Below, piece after piece: positions 24,401 to 35,919 of a stretch of 64,000 nt of DNA. The translations under genes were made by a program, and so were the position numbers. Location of the stretch: contig JAALGY010000023.1 in assembly GCA_032358165.1 (NCBI GenBank), positions 3,472,001 through 3,536,000 of the forward strand, given 5' to 3'. Position 1 is the stretch's first letter. Every line of letters starts with the position of its first letter. The notes under the pieces were generated by a model. That model did not search any database, was not told where the DNA came from, and was given only the letters and a program-made list of their open reading frames with translations. The DNA is from Diplosphaera chodatii. Taxonomy: Eukaryota > Chlorophyta > Trebouxiophyceae > Prasiolales > Stichococcaceae.

Positions 24401-26786
24401 CTGCAGGAAGCACACCCGGTGGGCTTGCAGGCTGCTGGCAGGCCTTGATTGTACAGGCATGCCAAGATCACCAACGTTCCAGATGTGAGTCAAGCACATT
24501 TGAAGCACAAGCGGGTGGCTTGGCCACTGATGCACGGCTGTCAGGAGGCATCAGCAAGTGCTGCCCAAAGGGTGCTGCCCGCTGCCGCCGCCGCATTGCC
24601 TGATTTCTTAGAACACGTTTTCTAGGAAAGCTTGTTACCAGACGGCGTGCACCTTTGTTACCAAATGAAAGTTTTTTATTATAGGTTTGCGAAGCTGCTC
24701 CATGCGCGGAAGGGCGGCAGCCACGGCCTGTCCGACGCCGATCTCGAGGCGCACGCCATGGTGCTGAACATCGGGCGGCGGCCCACGATGGCGGACGGCG
24801 GAGGCGTCACGGTGGAGGTACGCTTTGGTAGTGCCAGCCTCGTTCGTAGCGTCATAGGATAGTGTTGTAAGCGCTGATGGAGGTGCTGTCATGCGCTGCT
24901 GGGTAGAGGGAGGTGTCTCAGTAGCGCAGTCAGCATTCATGAAGGTACTGTACCGGGGTGCTGGTCACTGGCGCTGCTTGCGTTGTGTTGCTCCTGTGTC
25001 TGGCCCCTTGGCACCGATGTGCAGCGTGACTTGGGTCGCCTGCAGGTGCATGTGTTTGACCACAAGTTCACCGCGGACTTTTACGGCATGGACATGTCCG
25101 TGCTGATCTGCGGGTTCCTGAGGTACGTGCAAACTCGGACACTGTAGGCATGGCTGCTGTCCAGAGTCCGTCTTCCCCCAATTGAAGTCCTGCTGCTCTC
25201 TGCAAATGACAGTCAGCTGCTGAGGCCTTTAGAAGGGTTTTTATACGCTGTGGCAACAAGCTGAGCGATGTCAGTGATTCTCTGTAGGCCAGAGATCAAC
25301 TTCAACGGCCTGCCAGCACTCATGGCGCAAATTCGCGCCGACATAGGCAAGTACCCCTGCTCCAATGCAGAAGCACAAGCAGACAGCCACCCCACACATG
25401 AGACAGCTGCGTGCCTGCGCGTGCTCTCATGGTGATTCACTGTACACGAGAGTACTGGCGCTTGCAGGCATTGCACGGGCGCAGCTGGCGATGCCGCAGC
25501 CGCAAATGTGGAAGGAGGCGAAGTTCACGCCCAAGGTCCGGGACGTCAGGGCGCGGCACAAAGCGCCGAAGCCGGCGCCCAAGCCTGCTGAGCAGCGGGC
25601 GGCTGAACAGCAGGCGGCCGAGCAGCAGGCGGGCGAGCAGGCGGCGGCTGAGCAGCGAGCGGCCGACTCGCAGGCAGGCCCTGTGCACAATGTACCAATA
25701 TGCCTTGCCAAACAGACCTGATGCCACACTACCAGGTAGCATGCTGCGGTGCACACATGTGCTAGCGCTCAATGCTGCAGGAGCACCTGCGGGATCGGCT
25801 GCCGGCCGACGTGTTTGACAAGCTCATCAAGATCAAGGTTGTGGAGAATCAGCTGAATGCACAGCCTGAGCGCCAGCAGCCGGTGACGCTCGGCGAGATT
25901 GGTGAGCTTTCATGGCCCGCAGCCCGTGAGCTTCATCCTTCGTGCAGAGCTGCCGGGAGGCTGTGCTGCGGTGCACAGTGCATTGCAGGACGGTCTGCAG
26001 CAGTAAGCGTTGCAGATGTGGTGCGAGTGCGACGCCTCTGCTGCTGAGCTGCGGTGCTGCTGCTGCGCTACAGCGACTGCAATGGGCAGGGCGGAGCGGG
26101 GCCTCGAGCTCGTGGTGCGCCGCGCGTGCGTAGCCAACCTGGTGCTCGATCTGGGCATCTCTGCCGAGGACGCCGCAGCATGGTACGCATACAGTGGCGA
26201 TATGCCAAGCACGTGTTCGGCTGCATGTGGGCTGGCTGCAGTGCGGTGGTCCTGTGCATGTGCCAGGGCATTTGCGACTGGTGCTGACATCTTGGCTCTG
26301 GTGCCGTCACATTGCTGGCGGGGCTGAATGGCGCTGATGCGCGGTGTCTTGGAGGTCACTGGGCAGCTCCGTTGGTGGCCAGGGGGTGAGTCTCGCTGCA
26401 CCGCAGGGGGTTTGGGAGACTGGTGGAGCTGGCGGTTCGTGAGCTGCAGTTCCGCCAGAACGAGATCATCCGCCACCGCTACGGCACAGACGAAGACGCG
26501 ATCGGCCAGCGCCTGACCGTCGAGCAGGTACGGACCTGTGGATGCGGGCGCAGTGCGTGTGTGACATGCCATCAGCCGTCTGCAGCCACCTGCAACTAGG
26601 CAGCGTCATTCTTGTGCGGCCGCTCATCGATTTCTGATAATGTGTCAGGTGGCAAAGCTGTACAACATGACCGAGCGCGAAGTGCGGCAGGCAGAGGCCA
26701 AGGCCAAGGCAGGCCTCAAGGAGATGCTGGATGAGAAGATTGCAATACGTAAGGAGCAGCAACAATGGACGAAGACTGAGTCGTAG
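21468..26786 (+). CDS. Array copy A: SAM methyltransferase - riboflavin kinase - sigma-70 region 3/4 fusion (best preserved copy)
   Basis: 17 exons: 21468-21665, 21768-21971, 22181-22276, 22465-22569, 22908-23080, 23288-23441, 23591-23647, 23826-23933, 24218-24354, 24685-24817, 25046-25122, 25288-25346, 25468-25673, 25781-25901, 26074-26182, 26407-26527, 26649-26786. They give 731 aa without a break. Residues 1-66 look like a plastid transit peptide. The methyltransferase (about 110-310) has VIDVGSGTGVLI (motif I), LAVDLAQPMLDAL and LLRPGGHIVVSHP. The riboflavin kinase (about 345-500) has FGRGSRDLGFPTANL with the PTAN nucleotide motif, GVYFG, VLNIGRRPTM, the VEVHVFDH catalytic Glu, YGMDMSVLICGFLRPE and ARAQLAMPQ. 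A Gln/Ala/Glu-rich linker runs to 569. The tail is sigma-like: region 3 (LPADVFDKLIKIK) and region 4 (IIRHRYGTDED, then helix-turn-helix VAKLYNMTEREVRQAEAKA). There is no region 2. Four introns use GC donors. Confidence 0.85.
22908..23080 (+). repeat. Conserved methyltransferase exon 5, copy A (173 bp unit)
   Basis: This is one of seven near-identical exons. The others are 28580-28752, 33057-33229, 37280-37452, 42926-43098, 49099-49274 and 54155-54321. Each encodes WCGDIVDLPA, HDQHEALWAACRLLRPGGHI or close variants and ends in phase 2. The central 50-60 bases are almost unchanged between copies. Confidence 0.85.
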
Positions 26787-27428
26787 CAATGGAAGGAGGC
26801 TTGCGCCCTGCAGCAGCGGGTCGCCAGCACTATGGCAAGCACCAGCTAACATGTTCCAGGAACAGATGCCGCACTTGCAACACTGTGAACCGCACGGTTT
26901 TGTGCCGCTGGACATATGATAGTCTCACTGCATCATCTACCGTTGAGTGAACGTGGATGCCCCAAATCGGTACTGTATACCGGCGACAGGGCTGTGTGTG
27001 AATGACATTTGATGAAATCATCTTGCAAGACGGCTTGCCCTGTACCCCAGTATGGATGCCAGTAGCATGCACCAGCTTGCATACTGCTCAAACCATCCAT
27101 AGATTACCGTGGTGTCCGCCAGTTTCCCGCCGATGCCAGATCTGTACATCGAAGCAGATCTTATGTGGACAAGGGCAGAAAACCAGCAGCCTATGGGACC
27201 GACAGCCACTGTTCATGGCCCATTCTTCGCAGATCATCAGTATGTTTCAGGTGTGCATGGTGCCGTTCACTGTCACCGCATTCGAGGGTCGTGACGGAAC
27301 CCGATCACAACACGTCGTGCCAGGGCAAAGCACAGGTTACATACCGTGTGTTTAGCACATGCTCAACAGTCGCAGCTCCTGCTGAAGCGGCATCGCCACA
27401 GCAGCCCCAGTCCGAGAACGCCACTGCA
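26787..27428. other. Spacer between array copies A and B
   Basis: It holds copy A 3'UTR and copy B promoter. I see no coding sequence. Confidence 0.5.
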
Positions 27429-30400
27429 ATGGCGCCGCTGCCTGCATCCATGCACCATGCACCATGGGGCACTGCAACGGACGTGGCCGTCAGCAGGCTG
27501 CGTTGGCAGGCCATTCTCGCCCAGCTCAGCAGTCACAGAGTAGCAGCGGCAGCACCAGGCAACAGCTGCGGCGCCAGCAGGTAGCATGTTCTAAATGCTG
27601 GCCCGCAGGTACAGCAGGTGTGCCGTCGTTGCTGATCGAGCCCCATGATCCACATACCCAGGGTAGCTGTATGGTATTTGTTTGTGCTGAGCATGCTTGC
27701 CGATCAACGTCAGGGCACCAGGGCACGCTGGCAAACAGACGTCAGAGCTGCAGCGGTAAAATCAAAGGGCAGAGCCAGCATCACCGCAGCGAACAGCATC
27801 CCGACACGGCCGTGGAATGCACAATGCTTGGCAGAGGATGACATTCAGCATTGCGTCGACCGTGCAGCGGTACGCAAAGCCACCCGACCAGGTGGCTCAG
27901 GAGGTGGGTATAAGGCACCTGGGCCTTGGTCTGGCATTGTTGCAGATGCACGGTGGAAGCCTGCAGCAGTGTGTCAAGCAAACGCTCTATGGGCCGTGAC
28001 CACACATCTGCCATGAATGCAGCAGAAGCTCCAGCGGGTCGTGGATGCAGTTCCTGATCTCGGGCCGGCATCAAGGGTGATCGATGCGGGCTCCGGCACG
28101 GGCCCCCTGATACCACACCTTCAGGTGCAGCTGCAGCACTGAGGGCCCTGTTCAAGGGACAGGCAGCGGTGGTTGTATGCTGGTCAAATGCGTGGCTGCA
28201 AGAGTGCTGCCTGAGCAGCGCGCTGGAGGTGCCAGGTCATTGTGGCACGGTTCAGCGCATGACGCGAGATGCCCTGCACAGCCCGCGCTGGTGGGGCTTT
28301 AGGGTTTGCCCCTGCAATGGCCCGCAGGCGCGCGGGGTGCGTGACGTCCTGGCGGTGGACCTGGCACAGCCGATGCTGAGGGCGCTGGCGAAGCGGCACC
28401 CGCCGCCCGGCACTCTTGGCAATGACCCTGGGGTGAGCGCACAGCCCGGCCCCTGCGCAGCTGCTGTCGCTCCTTAGCTGGCCATTGCCCGAGCTGCACG
28501 CACGTGCTCAGTCCTTAGACGCATGATGAGGCCCACCTGTGGAGCATGGATGTGCAGTGAGTGCACCGCTGGGCTGCAGGTGCGCACCTGGTGTGGCGAC
28601 TTCGTCGACCTGCCAGCAGCGCAGGGGCCCGCCAACGCGGTGTTCTTCAACAACTGCTTCAACAGCGTGCACGACCAGCACGAGGCGCTGTGGGCGGCTT
28701 GCCGCCTGCTGCGGCCGGGCGGCCACGTCATCATCAGTCACCTTCGTGGCAGGTAGGGGCTGTGCGCTGTGGCAGGCCGCTGCTAAACGCTGCCGCTGCA
28801 ACCTCGGGATACAGTGCAGTCCACTAGCAACCATGCACGGCATTGCACAAGGTGTTGCCAAATGCTGTGTGCCGGGGGCACTCTCTGCTGTGCAAGAATG
28901 TTGAAGCAGTTGTCCATGCCGTTGTACCTCGCCTCGGCACCTTCAACACAGGGTGCCAGTTTCGCAGGGAATGGTGCACGGCGCAGTCGCAGCGGGCTCC
29001 CGGCTACTACCCGCACAGCCTGCCGGATGCTGGTGAGCTGCAGCAGCTGATCCACGACCTGCCGCTCAGAAGTACCGACGCTGGCAGCGGCTCCAATGAC
29101 ATGTATCTGACGGTCCTGCAGGTAATCTTTGCGGTGTTATAGTCTGCCTGAATGCTTATGCCTGTACAAGGTGAGATACATAATGCAAGTGTGCAGCAGA
29201 TTTGACAAGGCGCAGTTGGTCAGTTACAGCATAATGTTTTTGCAATCGCCTCAATGCTTTGCTGTCATATTCAACAGGTGCCAGAAGGTTACGATTTCGA
29301 CAACATGTACTACAACTGGCAATATTTGAAACTGGCAAGCACAGCCACTGTGACCGAGGTTTCTGTCTGTTCCCAACTGGGATCGCTTCACAGAGGTCTT
29401 TGCTGCATCATGGTATGTTCAGAAGACTATCAACGGTGGTGTGTTTAGGGCAGCGGTCCCTGGAAGCATACCGGGATCAGACTGCGGCGCAAGCCCCAGC
29501 CAATTTACTGGATCGCGGAAGTCGTCAGGGGCTTTGGCCGCGGCAGCAGGGACCTGGTGAGCTGCAGCCCACCCTGCAGCGTTGCGCGTGTTGCCTGAGG
29601 CTTACGTGCCAAGCGAATGTCCTGACGGCCGACCTCAGGCTGCCTCGCACTGTCACCGCTGCAGCTGCGAGTCGGCAGGCTGATGACGCGGTCCGGCATT
29701 GACTGCTGCAGGGCTTCCCGACAGCCAGCCTGGACCCGCAGCAGTGCCGCACACGCCGAGGCGAGTACCCATGCTTCGATCTGGCGGGGGACCCTAGAGC
29801 TGACGAATTCACGCCGCAGTCCTGGCAGATGCCCGACGGCGTGTACTTTGGGTGCGCTGCCTGCTGCCGGCTGTGAAGGGGCCTGCGCTGTGTGCCAATG
29901 TCCCCTGTGCAGAAGGCTGCGCTGCTGGTGGATTCCTGTTGACGGCTGCCGTGCCATCATGGTTCGGCGGAGTCAGCCTGATATCCAACCCAGCAGCTTT
30001 GGGGTGTCTGCACAGATGTAGGTAGTGTGGCTGCCTGATGCTCAAGGCGTCATTGCGGCACCCTTGCACCATCCGCAGTACTCAGCCGAGACAGGTTTGC
30101 AGGTTTGCAAAGCTGGCCGGCTGGCACAAGGGCAGCAGCCATGGCCTGTCCGACGCCGACCTTGAGCCGCACGGCATGGTCATGAATGTCGGGCAGCGGC
30201 CGACGATGGCAGACGGTGGCGGTGTCACAGTCGAGGTGCGCGGGAGTCCAGGCGCAGCCATCAGTGGCGTAGTCCCCATGCTGTACAGCAGCTGCCCTGT
30301 ATGGTGCCGCGGCAGTGAACCGGGCTTGTGTCCCGATGCTTTGCAGGTGCACGTGTTCGACCACAAGTTTTCGTCGGAATTCTACGGGCTCACCATGTCT

Positions 30401-30942
30401 GTGTTGATCTGCGGGTTCCTCAGGTACGACTGGGCTGGGTTGCTGGCGGCAAGGCTCGAACTAGAGCCTGCCTCTGACCTCTGTAACTCTGTGCTGTGCA
30501 GACTGTGCCAGTTGCACAGCAATCCGTTTTCGTTTGTTGCTGGTTTGCTAGACTTCCCCACATAATCAGGGCAGGCTGCGGTGACTGTGCTGATGATGCG
30601 CAACTGCGCTTGCAGGCCTGAGATGCAGTTCAGTGGCCTGCCAGCACTCACAGCCCAGATTTGCTGCGACATAGGTGAGCGACCGTCTCAACCCTGCAAG
30701 CAACCGATGCGATGCAGTGTGCATGGATCCCACCGTGTTCTGGAGTAGTTCTAGTGGGAGTCTGGAGCCGCTGCGTGAGCACCAAGAATTCGCTTGCAGG
30801 TATCGCCCGGGCGCAACTGGCGCTGCCGCTGCCGCAGAAATGGAAGGCGAGAAGGTGGCCCAGGAGCGCGACACACAGCAGAGAGCGCCACACGTTGCTG
30901 GAGCAGCAGGCGGCCCTGCAGCAGCAGGCGGCTGCTGATTAG
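27429..30942 (+). CDS. Array copy B: methyltransferase - riboflavin kinase, no sigma module
   Basis: Exons 3-13 of the family plan are intact: 28029-28124, 28328-28432, 28580-28752, 28968-29121, 29278-29334, 29449-29556, 29712-29851, 30103-30235, 30347-30423, 30616-30674, 30800-30942. The leader exon is probably 27429-27580 (APLPASMHHAPW). The second exon, which in the others encodes LSREEHNRLQ, is degenerate near 27754-27813, so the 5' model is uncertain. The methyltransferase motif I is VIDAGSGTGPLI. The kinase reads GFGRGSRDLGFPTASL (PTAN changed to PTAS), VMNVGQRPTM, VEVHVFDHKF. The frame stops at 30940-30942 after a Gln/Ala-rich tail. No sigma-like exon occurs before copy C begins. The product would be a two-domain plastid enzyme. 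It could also be a partial gene. Confidence 0.7.
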
Positions 30943-31773
30943 GCCACGCGTGGCATGCCTGGACGCTCTTGCGAGGCCTCCCTGGGGCAGCTTGCATTCT
31001 GAAGGGGTGCCCAGCACCGTGACATACACCAGCTATGTCCCACGACATAGCTGCTGCAGTGGCAAATCCAGGGAGCGAACAGCTGTATGGCGCTCGCTCT
31101 GTGAGGGGCCCGCTGTATGTGGTGGATGGTTGCCGTGGTTATAGCTGCAGAGTTGTGGTTCATGCATTGCTTGATGAGCGCATGTGCAAGATGGTATGCG
31201 ACATGGCCCAATACTGATTTAGAAACAGGCGTGCAAACTGTCAGCTTGTGGGGAATCAAACCTGAAATGCATCATATGCGCTGTTATGGCTGCTGCCCGC
31301 CAGTTGCCTGCTGCCGCCGATGCCAAGGACTCGAACCAGCTTCTATCGCCCACCTGCACCGGCATTATCAGCGCTATGTCTTTGCTTTCCACAGCCGCGC
31401 AACCTGTGCGGCGTATCAGCATGCGTCAGAAGCAGGGCCACAGCATATGCAGCGCTTCATATGGGCGCCCGGTGAGCAAGCAGACCACCACCTGCTCAGT
31501 TGGCAGGTGCACGCCTGCGGGTCCTGTGATCCGCTTTGTATGTCAGTTGCTGTTGCTGCTAGGATCCTGTTTGCCTGGGTGCAACGGGCTTGCACCCGGA
31601 GATCAGCCTTTCGGACGCTCCGATGAGATGGTGTGCACACACTCGACACGGAGGTCCGAGGTCAGCATCATCATCACATGCCCACAACACACATCTGAGT
31701 GTTCAACGCAGAATCGACCTGCGTCCAGTTTTGGAACCTCAAACTCGCGCTGGTGCTGTAAGCTATCAATGCC
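30943..31773. other. Spacer between array copies B and C
   Basis: I searched it by eye for the missing sigma-like exons of copy B (LPA-helix, RYG, VRQIE-type peptides) and found none in any frame. Confidence 0.55.
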
Positions 31774-34700
31774 ATGGCGTTGCTGTCTGCATGCGCATAC
31801 CGAGTACAATGCAGCATGACGTCAGATGCTGCCGTCAGAAGCATTCGACAGGCGGATATCTTTCATTTCGGTTGCTGCAGCACCGCACGGTGCAGGAAGG
31901 CAACACCAGCGCCGGCCATCAGCTGCAGCCGTGCCACGCACCGCCTGCGGCATGCGCTGCACGTGCGGCAGGTGTGCACCGCATCTATATACGATTGCAT
32001 GCCATATGATATGTGAGCCTCAGATCAAATAACTCTCGTATATCAGTGACTGGACCGTTTTCTGCCGGTTGCAGGATGCCCGCTCGTACCGCCGTGCCGG
32101 GTGCAATGCTGCAAACTCGGCTCAACAGATGGCTGCCGCTCCAGAGCAGTCAACTGCAGCGCCCCTGAGCCGGCAGGAGCGCAACAGGCTGCAAGCCGCG
32201 GCTTACGGCGACCCGATGATCAGAGCCTCCCTGTTTCAATCGCGCGCAGACACCAAAAAGGTGCGTGCTGGCTTGCCACCGACCGTTGCAGCATGTGCTT
32301 CCAGCATCTGGTCCCTGTCACTGTTGCAGCAGTGCCAAATCCAACCCACCGTGAGTTCAATTTCCTGACATCGGCTGAGCTGACTCACCAGAAGCTGGAA
32401 CGCGTCGTGGCAGCGGTGCCTGACCTTGGGGCGCATTCGAGGGTGATTGTCATTGGCAGCGGCACTGGCGTCCTCATACGCCACCTCCAGGTGCTCCCGG
32501 TGTCGCCCCAAAAGGCCACCCAACAGTACTGCGGCCCACTATTCTACAGCTGCGCTGGGCAGCAGCCGTGTGGTTTCCATGAGAACTCCCAGCTGCAGCT
32601 CTGCTAACACAGGCTGGGATGCAGCCTCTCTCATATCATTCCCATTTGGATGCCTGCGGCATGCACGGCATGCTGCATCGCACTGTGCTAGGCCCTGCTG
32701 ACATGTGTGGCGGGTTGCTGCAATCAATGGCAGGCGCGCAATGTGAGGGACATCCTGGCAGTGGACCTGGCACAGCCACTGCCGCCACGGCCTCTACCAG
32801 GCTATGAGCGGCTTTTCGCTGAAATCTCCCGTCCACCCGGGGTCAGTGCGCAACCCATCTCGGCTGTAGACCCAGCCCCATCGGCTGCTGGCTGCTGGCT
32901 GCTGTGGGCTGAAGCTGTTCACCACGCACGCATGGCACACTGGGCCATGCTATCTCTCTTGCCTGTTGTAGCTGAGCAGTGAGCACACTCGCTGGCTACT
33001 CAGGCCGACTTTGTTGGTCAACCCAACACAGCTCTTTGCTTCAACACTGCTCGCAGGTGCGGACATGGTACGGGGACATCGTGGACCTGCCGGCTTGCGA
33101 GGGGCCTGCAGATGCCATATTCTTCAACTCCACCTTTGCACAGGCGCACGACCAGCACGAGGCGCTGTGGGCGGCGTGCCGGCTGCTGCGGCCGGGCGGC
33201 CATATCGTCATCAGCGACCCGCTGGGCAGGTGGGCACGGCAGCGCAACGGCAGGACCTCCCAACAGCTGCCCTCATAACTGTTCCTATAGGAGTGCAATG
33301 AACGCAGGCAGCTGCTCTAACAAGTGCACCACTAATGTCCAAAGGCAACTTCCCCGAGCATGCCTGATGATAGGGTTTGGCCTCTGCAAAGCACCTCCGT
33401 TATATTACTGGCTGCTGATGAGGGTCGGTCTCCAGCAACGAAGGTTCGCCAGCACAGCAGTGCAAGCGGTAGCTTGATATGCATCCAGGTTCTGGAGCAG
33501 CAGGCTTTGGGAGCGGAGCCCGATGCTGGTGCCGCACATCCTGCCGAGCGTGGGAGAACTGCAGAAGCTCATTCACGACCTGCCACTGAGGAATGTCGAC
33601 GCACAGCGTCTGCGAAACAGTCTCTACCCTGATGGCTCGTGTCATGACGGCTTGTACCTGAGGCTCCTGCAGCAGGTGATTCTCTTGGCAATACGACCCA
33701 GCTGGTAAGCCTGCATACTGTCGGAACAGATGACAAGGTCAATGCAGCATCGTAAGTCTCGATTGCCATGGGGTGCGGTGTCTTTGTATGTCCTCAGCGG
33801 CTGGCAACAAGCAATCCTTGCTTCTGAGCAATGCACGGCTTGACCCGACATCACTGGATGAAATGCGTGTCACTGGCATGCATGGCGCAAACAATTGCAG
33901 CCATGCTGGATACTACAGGGGCCATCAGAGGAGCTGCGGCTACCAGCCAGCACAACCGATCTGCTGCTGTACCACAGTGTGGCCAACGCCCTGAACTCCC
34001 GCTTCAGCCGCCAAGAGCCAGCCACCTTCGCCCAAGTTGGTGCGAGCGGATGAGTACAACCCTACTTCAGGGTTCAGGCTGCATGCTTTAATGTTGCCAT
34101 CTTGCAAAGCAGACGTGGTGGCGTGTGGTGTGGCGTATCAGGGCCCTCGAACCTGCCTCACCTGCGGTGGTCTGACATGCATGTGCTCTCGCGGTGCAGC
34201 AAAGGCGCTGGACCTGCCAGTGTCACAGGTCATACAGACGGTGTGTGCGTCATGCGTGAGCAACAGCCTGCTGCAGCCGCCAGTGGACCAGTTGGACTAC
34301 CTGGAGAACACCCTGGCCCTGGCATACGTTGGGGAGGACGCTACACATGGATTCACTCTCTCCTGGCGGTGCGCACATACGCCACGTCTTTGCCGGCGAC
34401 CGTCCTGTGTCTGCTCGCAGCATAGCATGTGCAACGATTGTCGTGCCTCACCTGTCTACATGGCACCACGGTTGTCACGACAACACTATACTGCCTGTGT
34501 CATCCATACGTCGCTGAGCGTCGCCACCGTACGCAGATCTGGCACTGCCAAGCAACATCCTCAAGGACAGCAGACGGTAATTTCGCAATTTCATGAGGAC
34601 ACAAATGACCTTTGTGCGCTGCAGATCCGTGAAGGAGCAGGTCCGCCTGGCACTCGACGGTTTACCAGAGCGCTCACACGAGGTCCTGTTCTACCGGTAT

Positions 34701-35090
34701 GGCGTAGACGTTGCGCTCGGCCGGCCCCTCACGCTGCATGAGGTAAGACTGCATGTGCATTAATAACCCAGGCCCGCAACATCTGACGCTCTGCTTTCAC
34801 CCAAGATTCCTTGCAGTGTCGTGGAACAGCAGGATTGTGTTCCAACTGCCGTTTATGTGCTGGTCATCGACCTGCAGGTGGGGCTTCTGTACAACTACAA
34901 GATCACTACGGTGCGGAAGATCGAGAACAACGCCAGTGCGACCATGAAGCAGGCGGTGCAGAAGGCGCTGGGCATGAGCGCTTCGACAAGGAATATCTGG
35001 CTTGACAAATCATGCGGCAGTTATTATCAACCATATGTAGCCGGCAGGGCTGTGGAGCAGGCAAGGCGTTGCGGCAGTGGCTTGTGTTAG
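31774..35090 (+). CDS. Array copy C: methyltransferase - sigma-70 region 3/4, no riboflavin kinase
   Basis: Ten exons: 31774-31971, 32075-32260, 32395-32490, 32734-32841, 33057-33229, 33489-33672, 33919-34039, 34200-34368, 34625-34742, 34878-35090. They give 521 aa with all phases agreeing. Residues 1-66 look like a transit peptide. The methyltransferase (to about 315) has VIVIGSGTGVLI and LLRPGGHIVISDP, but the segment after LAVDLAQP is unlike the other copies. Family exons 7-13, the whole kinase part, are absent. Exon 6 (ends in phase 0) joins family exon 14 (starts in phase 0) in frame. The sigma-like part has LPASTTDLLLYHSVANAL, AKALDLPVSQVIQTV, then region 4: LPERSHEVLFYRYGVDVAL and VGLLYNYKITTVRKIENNA. 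Because a clean two-module gene remains, this looks like loss of a phase-symmetrical cassette, not decay. Confidence 0.8.
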
Positions 35091-35919
35091 CCTTTGGTGA
35101 CAGTGGCCAACAATGACGATGTCAGGGTGTGAACTGCCGCAACACTCATGCAATGCAATGTGCACTGCATCCTACGCCTTCAAAAGACCTGGGACCCTGA
35201 TGGCAGCAATCGAACGCCCCGCACTGGCCCTCTGCTACAGACATGTGACCTGCTATGGTGCACAGCACAAACAGATGAACTGTCAGCTTAGAATTTCGTT
35301 CCGCCAGTGTCAGGTTAGAGCTGCAGCAGGTGGTGCCATGTCGGTTACAAGCCGTACTATCGGCACAGTGAGCACTTCAAGCATCTTCAGGGCACTCTGC
35401 AGCGCGGCATTGGACTGATAGACACCCAAGTGCTCCCTGCAGTCCGTGCCTTGTCAGGATTGCAAGGGACTGACAACTAACATGGTCAGCAGCAGGTGCG
35501 ATGGGCACCTTGTGACCACTTGGGTGCGTCAGCATGAACTTATATGCTCCTTTGGCAGTTCGAAGAGCAACACTGCCCCTCTGCATTGTGCTTGCACCTG
35601 TCATCGGACAGTCCGCTGAATCTGTAGCTGCAACCGCCCCAGGGTCTCATTGTGCATCTGACATCGACAGTGCCGCAGTGGCCCCAGGTCTGATTGCTCA
35701 GCTATCATCTCGACGCAAGTGCCAAATGCATAGCGCAAACTGGCTAGCGCAGACCAGGCTTGCATATGCACGCTCTCGGACCTCCGAGGTGGTTGCCTGG
35801 TCACGCCTCGAGCAGGTCGAGAACCGAGTCACTTCACGCTTGCGCCGCTCTGGATGTATGGCTTCAACGTTAGTTGAGGCACCTACTGCGTAGGAAGGTC
35901 ACTGATATTTGAGCCAGCC
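35091..35919. other. Spacer between array copies C and D
   Basis: An open frame of 119 codons (35534-35893) has no recognisable family and no splice context. I see no supported gene. Confidence 0.5.

Noticed and set aside
35534..35893. 119-codon plus-strand frame before copy D, possible extra leader exon
   Set aside because: It does not match the leader exons of other copies and does not connect in phase to exon 2 of D.
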